Positions 5,084 to 5,799 of a stretch of 5,799 nucleotides of DNA are shown here, piece after piece. The position numbers and the translations under genes were made by a program. The stretch's first letter is position 1. Each line of letters starts with the position of its first letter. The notes beneath the pieces were generated by a model. The model had not been told where the DNA came from, did no database searches, and saw only the letters and a program-made list of their open reading frames with translations. This DNA comes from JBFGFG01 sp041627475 (GTDB lineage Bacteria; Actinomycetota; Nitriliruptoria; Nitriliruptorales; Nitriliruptoraceae), in assembly GCA_041627475.1 (NCBI GenBank), contig JBFKQZ010000206.1, positions 1 through 5,799 on the forward strand. The letters run 5' to 3'.

Positions 5084-5799
5084 ATCACGGACACCTCGAC
5101 GACCGCCACGCACGGGGCCGCCGCGCCCACCGTCGCCGACGAGGCGACGGCGGCGGCGGTGCTCGCTGCCTTCTCCGACCCCGTCGCCGAGTGGTTCCGC
5201 ACCACCTTCCGGCTGCCCACGACCGCCCAGGCCCGCGGCTGGCCGGCGATCGCCGGTGGCGAGCACACGCTGCTGCTGGCCCCCACCGGGTCCGGCAAGA
5301 CGCTCACGGCGTTCCTGCACGCCATCGACCGGCTGATGACCGATCCGTGGCCGGCCGACGAGCGTCGCACGCGGGTGGTCTACCTCTCGCCGCTGAAGGC
5401 GCTCGCCGTCGACGTCGACCGCAACCTCCGCGCCCCGCTGCGCGGCATCGGCCTCGCTGCCGAGCGCCTCGGCGTGGACGTGGTCGAGCCCACGGTCGGC
5501 GTCCGGACCGGTGACACGCCCGCCAACGAGCGCGCCCGGCTGAAGCGCAACCCGCCCGACATCCTCATCACGACACCCGAGTCGCTCTACCTCTACCTCA
5601 CCAGCCAGGGGCGCGAGACGCTGCGTGACGTCGAGACGGTCATCATCGACGAGATCCACGCCGTGGCCGCGTCGAAGCGCGGCACGCACCTCGCGCTGAG
5701 CCTGGAGCGGCTCGAGGAGGAGGTGCTGCGCGGCGGCACCGACGCCTTCGGCACCGCGACCGGCGAGGTGACGCGCACCGGCCACGACGGCGACCCCGC
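5084..5799 (+). CDS. lhr: Lhr-type ATP-dependent superfamily 2 helicase (partial, 5' part; start uncertain)
   Basis: Lhr proteins are large ATP-driven 3'-5' helicases of about 1,500 residues, linked in mycobacteria to the DNA-damage response. The N-terminus FSDPVAEWFRTTFRLPTTAQARGW has the family's entry and Q-type motif. APTGSGKT (5279-5302) is Walker A, LSPLKALAVD is motif Ia, TTPESLYLYLT is motif Ib, and DEIH (5648-5659) is Walker B. The frame is open to the right edge, ahead of motif III. The start is unclear. The nearest conventional codon, GTG 5159, would leave about 25 upstream codons that have uniformly G/C third positions, a coding pattern. That pattern begins near 5078, next to GGAG (5077-5080), where only ATC (5084) and ACG (5087) are available. 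GTG 4997 is possible but has no ribosome site and crosses atypical codons. The given start marks where coding appears to begin. Confidence 0.9.
   Translation, partial: MTDTSTTATHGAAAPTVADEATAAAVLAAFSDPVAEWFRTTFRLPTTAQARGWPAIAGGEHTLLLAPTGSGKTLTAFLHAIDRLMTDPWPADERRTRVVYLSPLKALAVDVDRNLRAPLRGIGLAAERLGVDVVEPTVGVRTGDTPANERARLKRNPPDILITTPESLYLYLTSQGRETLRDVETVIIDEIHAVAASKRGTHLALSLERLEEEVLRGGTDAFGTATGEVTRTGHDGDP

Noticed and set aside
5005..5370. N-terminal extension of the receiver protein up to 5370
   Set aside because: It is antisense to the helicase motifs, including Walker A, and adds no receiver homology.
1..5799. Mobile elements, CRISPR arrays, phage or defence-system genes
   Set aside because: No transposase, integrase, long direct or inverted repeats, or spaced repeats were seen. 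Base composition and codon use look uniform across the window.

Overview
The window is very GC-rich chromosomal DNA with almost every third codon position G or C. Gene content points to an actinobacterium (Actinomycetota): a phosphofructokinase with pyrophosphate-type active-site residues, an adenylyl cyclase built like the soluble mycobacterial enzyme Rv1264, an Lhr-type helicase, GTG and TTG starts, and TANNNT-type -10 elements. I cannot name the genus; a deep-branching, very GC-rich lineage would fit. There are no transposases, integrases, phage genes or CRISPR repeats. This looks like compact core chromosome, not an accessory island.

Layout, left to right. 1-974 (minus): phosphofructokinase, C-terminus beyond the left edge. 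975-1264: intergenic stretch holding a strong rho-independent hairpin (1039-1067), a tRNA-Gly(GCC) gene with encoded CCA (1069-1145, minus), and its likely promoter (1224-1252). 1265-1711 (minus): dUTPase. A 64-bp divergent spacer follows. 1776-2858 (plus): unknown single-pass membrane protein with a long helical outer domain. 2855-3370 (plus): exported staphylococcal-nuclease-type enzyme, overlapping the previous gene by ATGA. 3371-4507 (minus): class III adenylyl cyclase, tail to tail with the nuclease with no base between the two stops. 4588-5004 (minus): stand-alone response-regulator receiver, upstream of the cyclase on the same strand. 5084-5799 (plus): N-terminal part of an Lhr-type helicase, cut by the right edge, with an uncertain start.

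Two small gene groups may work together. The membrane protein and nuclease form a translationally coupled pair at the cell surface. The receiver and the cyclase lie in the same orientation 80 bp apart and could link a phosphorylation signal to cAMP, although no histidine kinase is visible. The other genes (glycolysis, tRNA, dUTP removal, DNA repair helicase) are ordinary housekeeping functions.

I did not find a clearly new biological system. The most distinctive signal is regulatory: the tetranucleotide CTAG occurs five times in 5.8 kb, once inside the tRNA and otherwise only at four positions that read as CTAGNNT -10 boxes in front of minus-strand genes.
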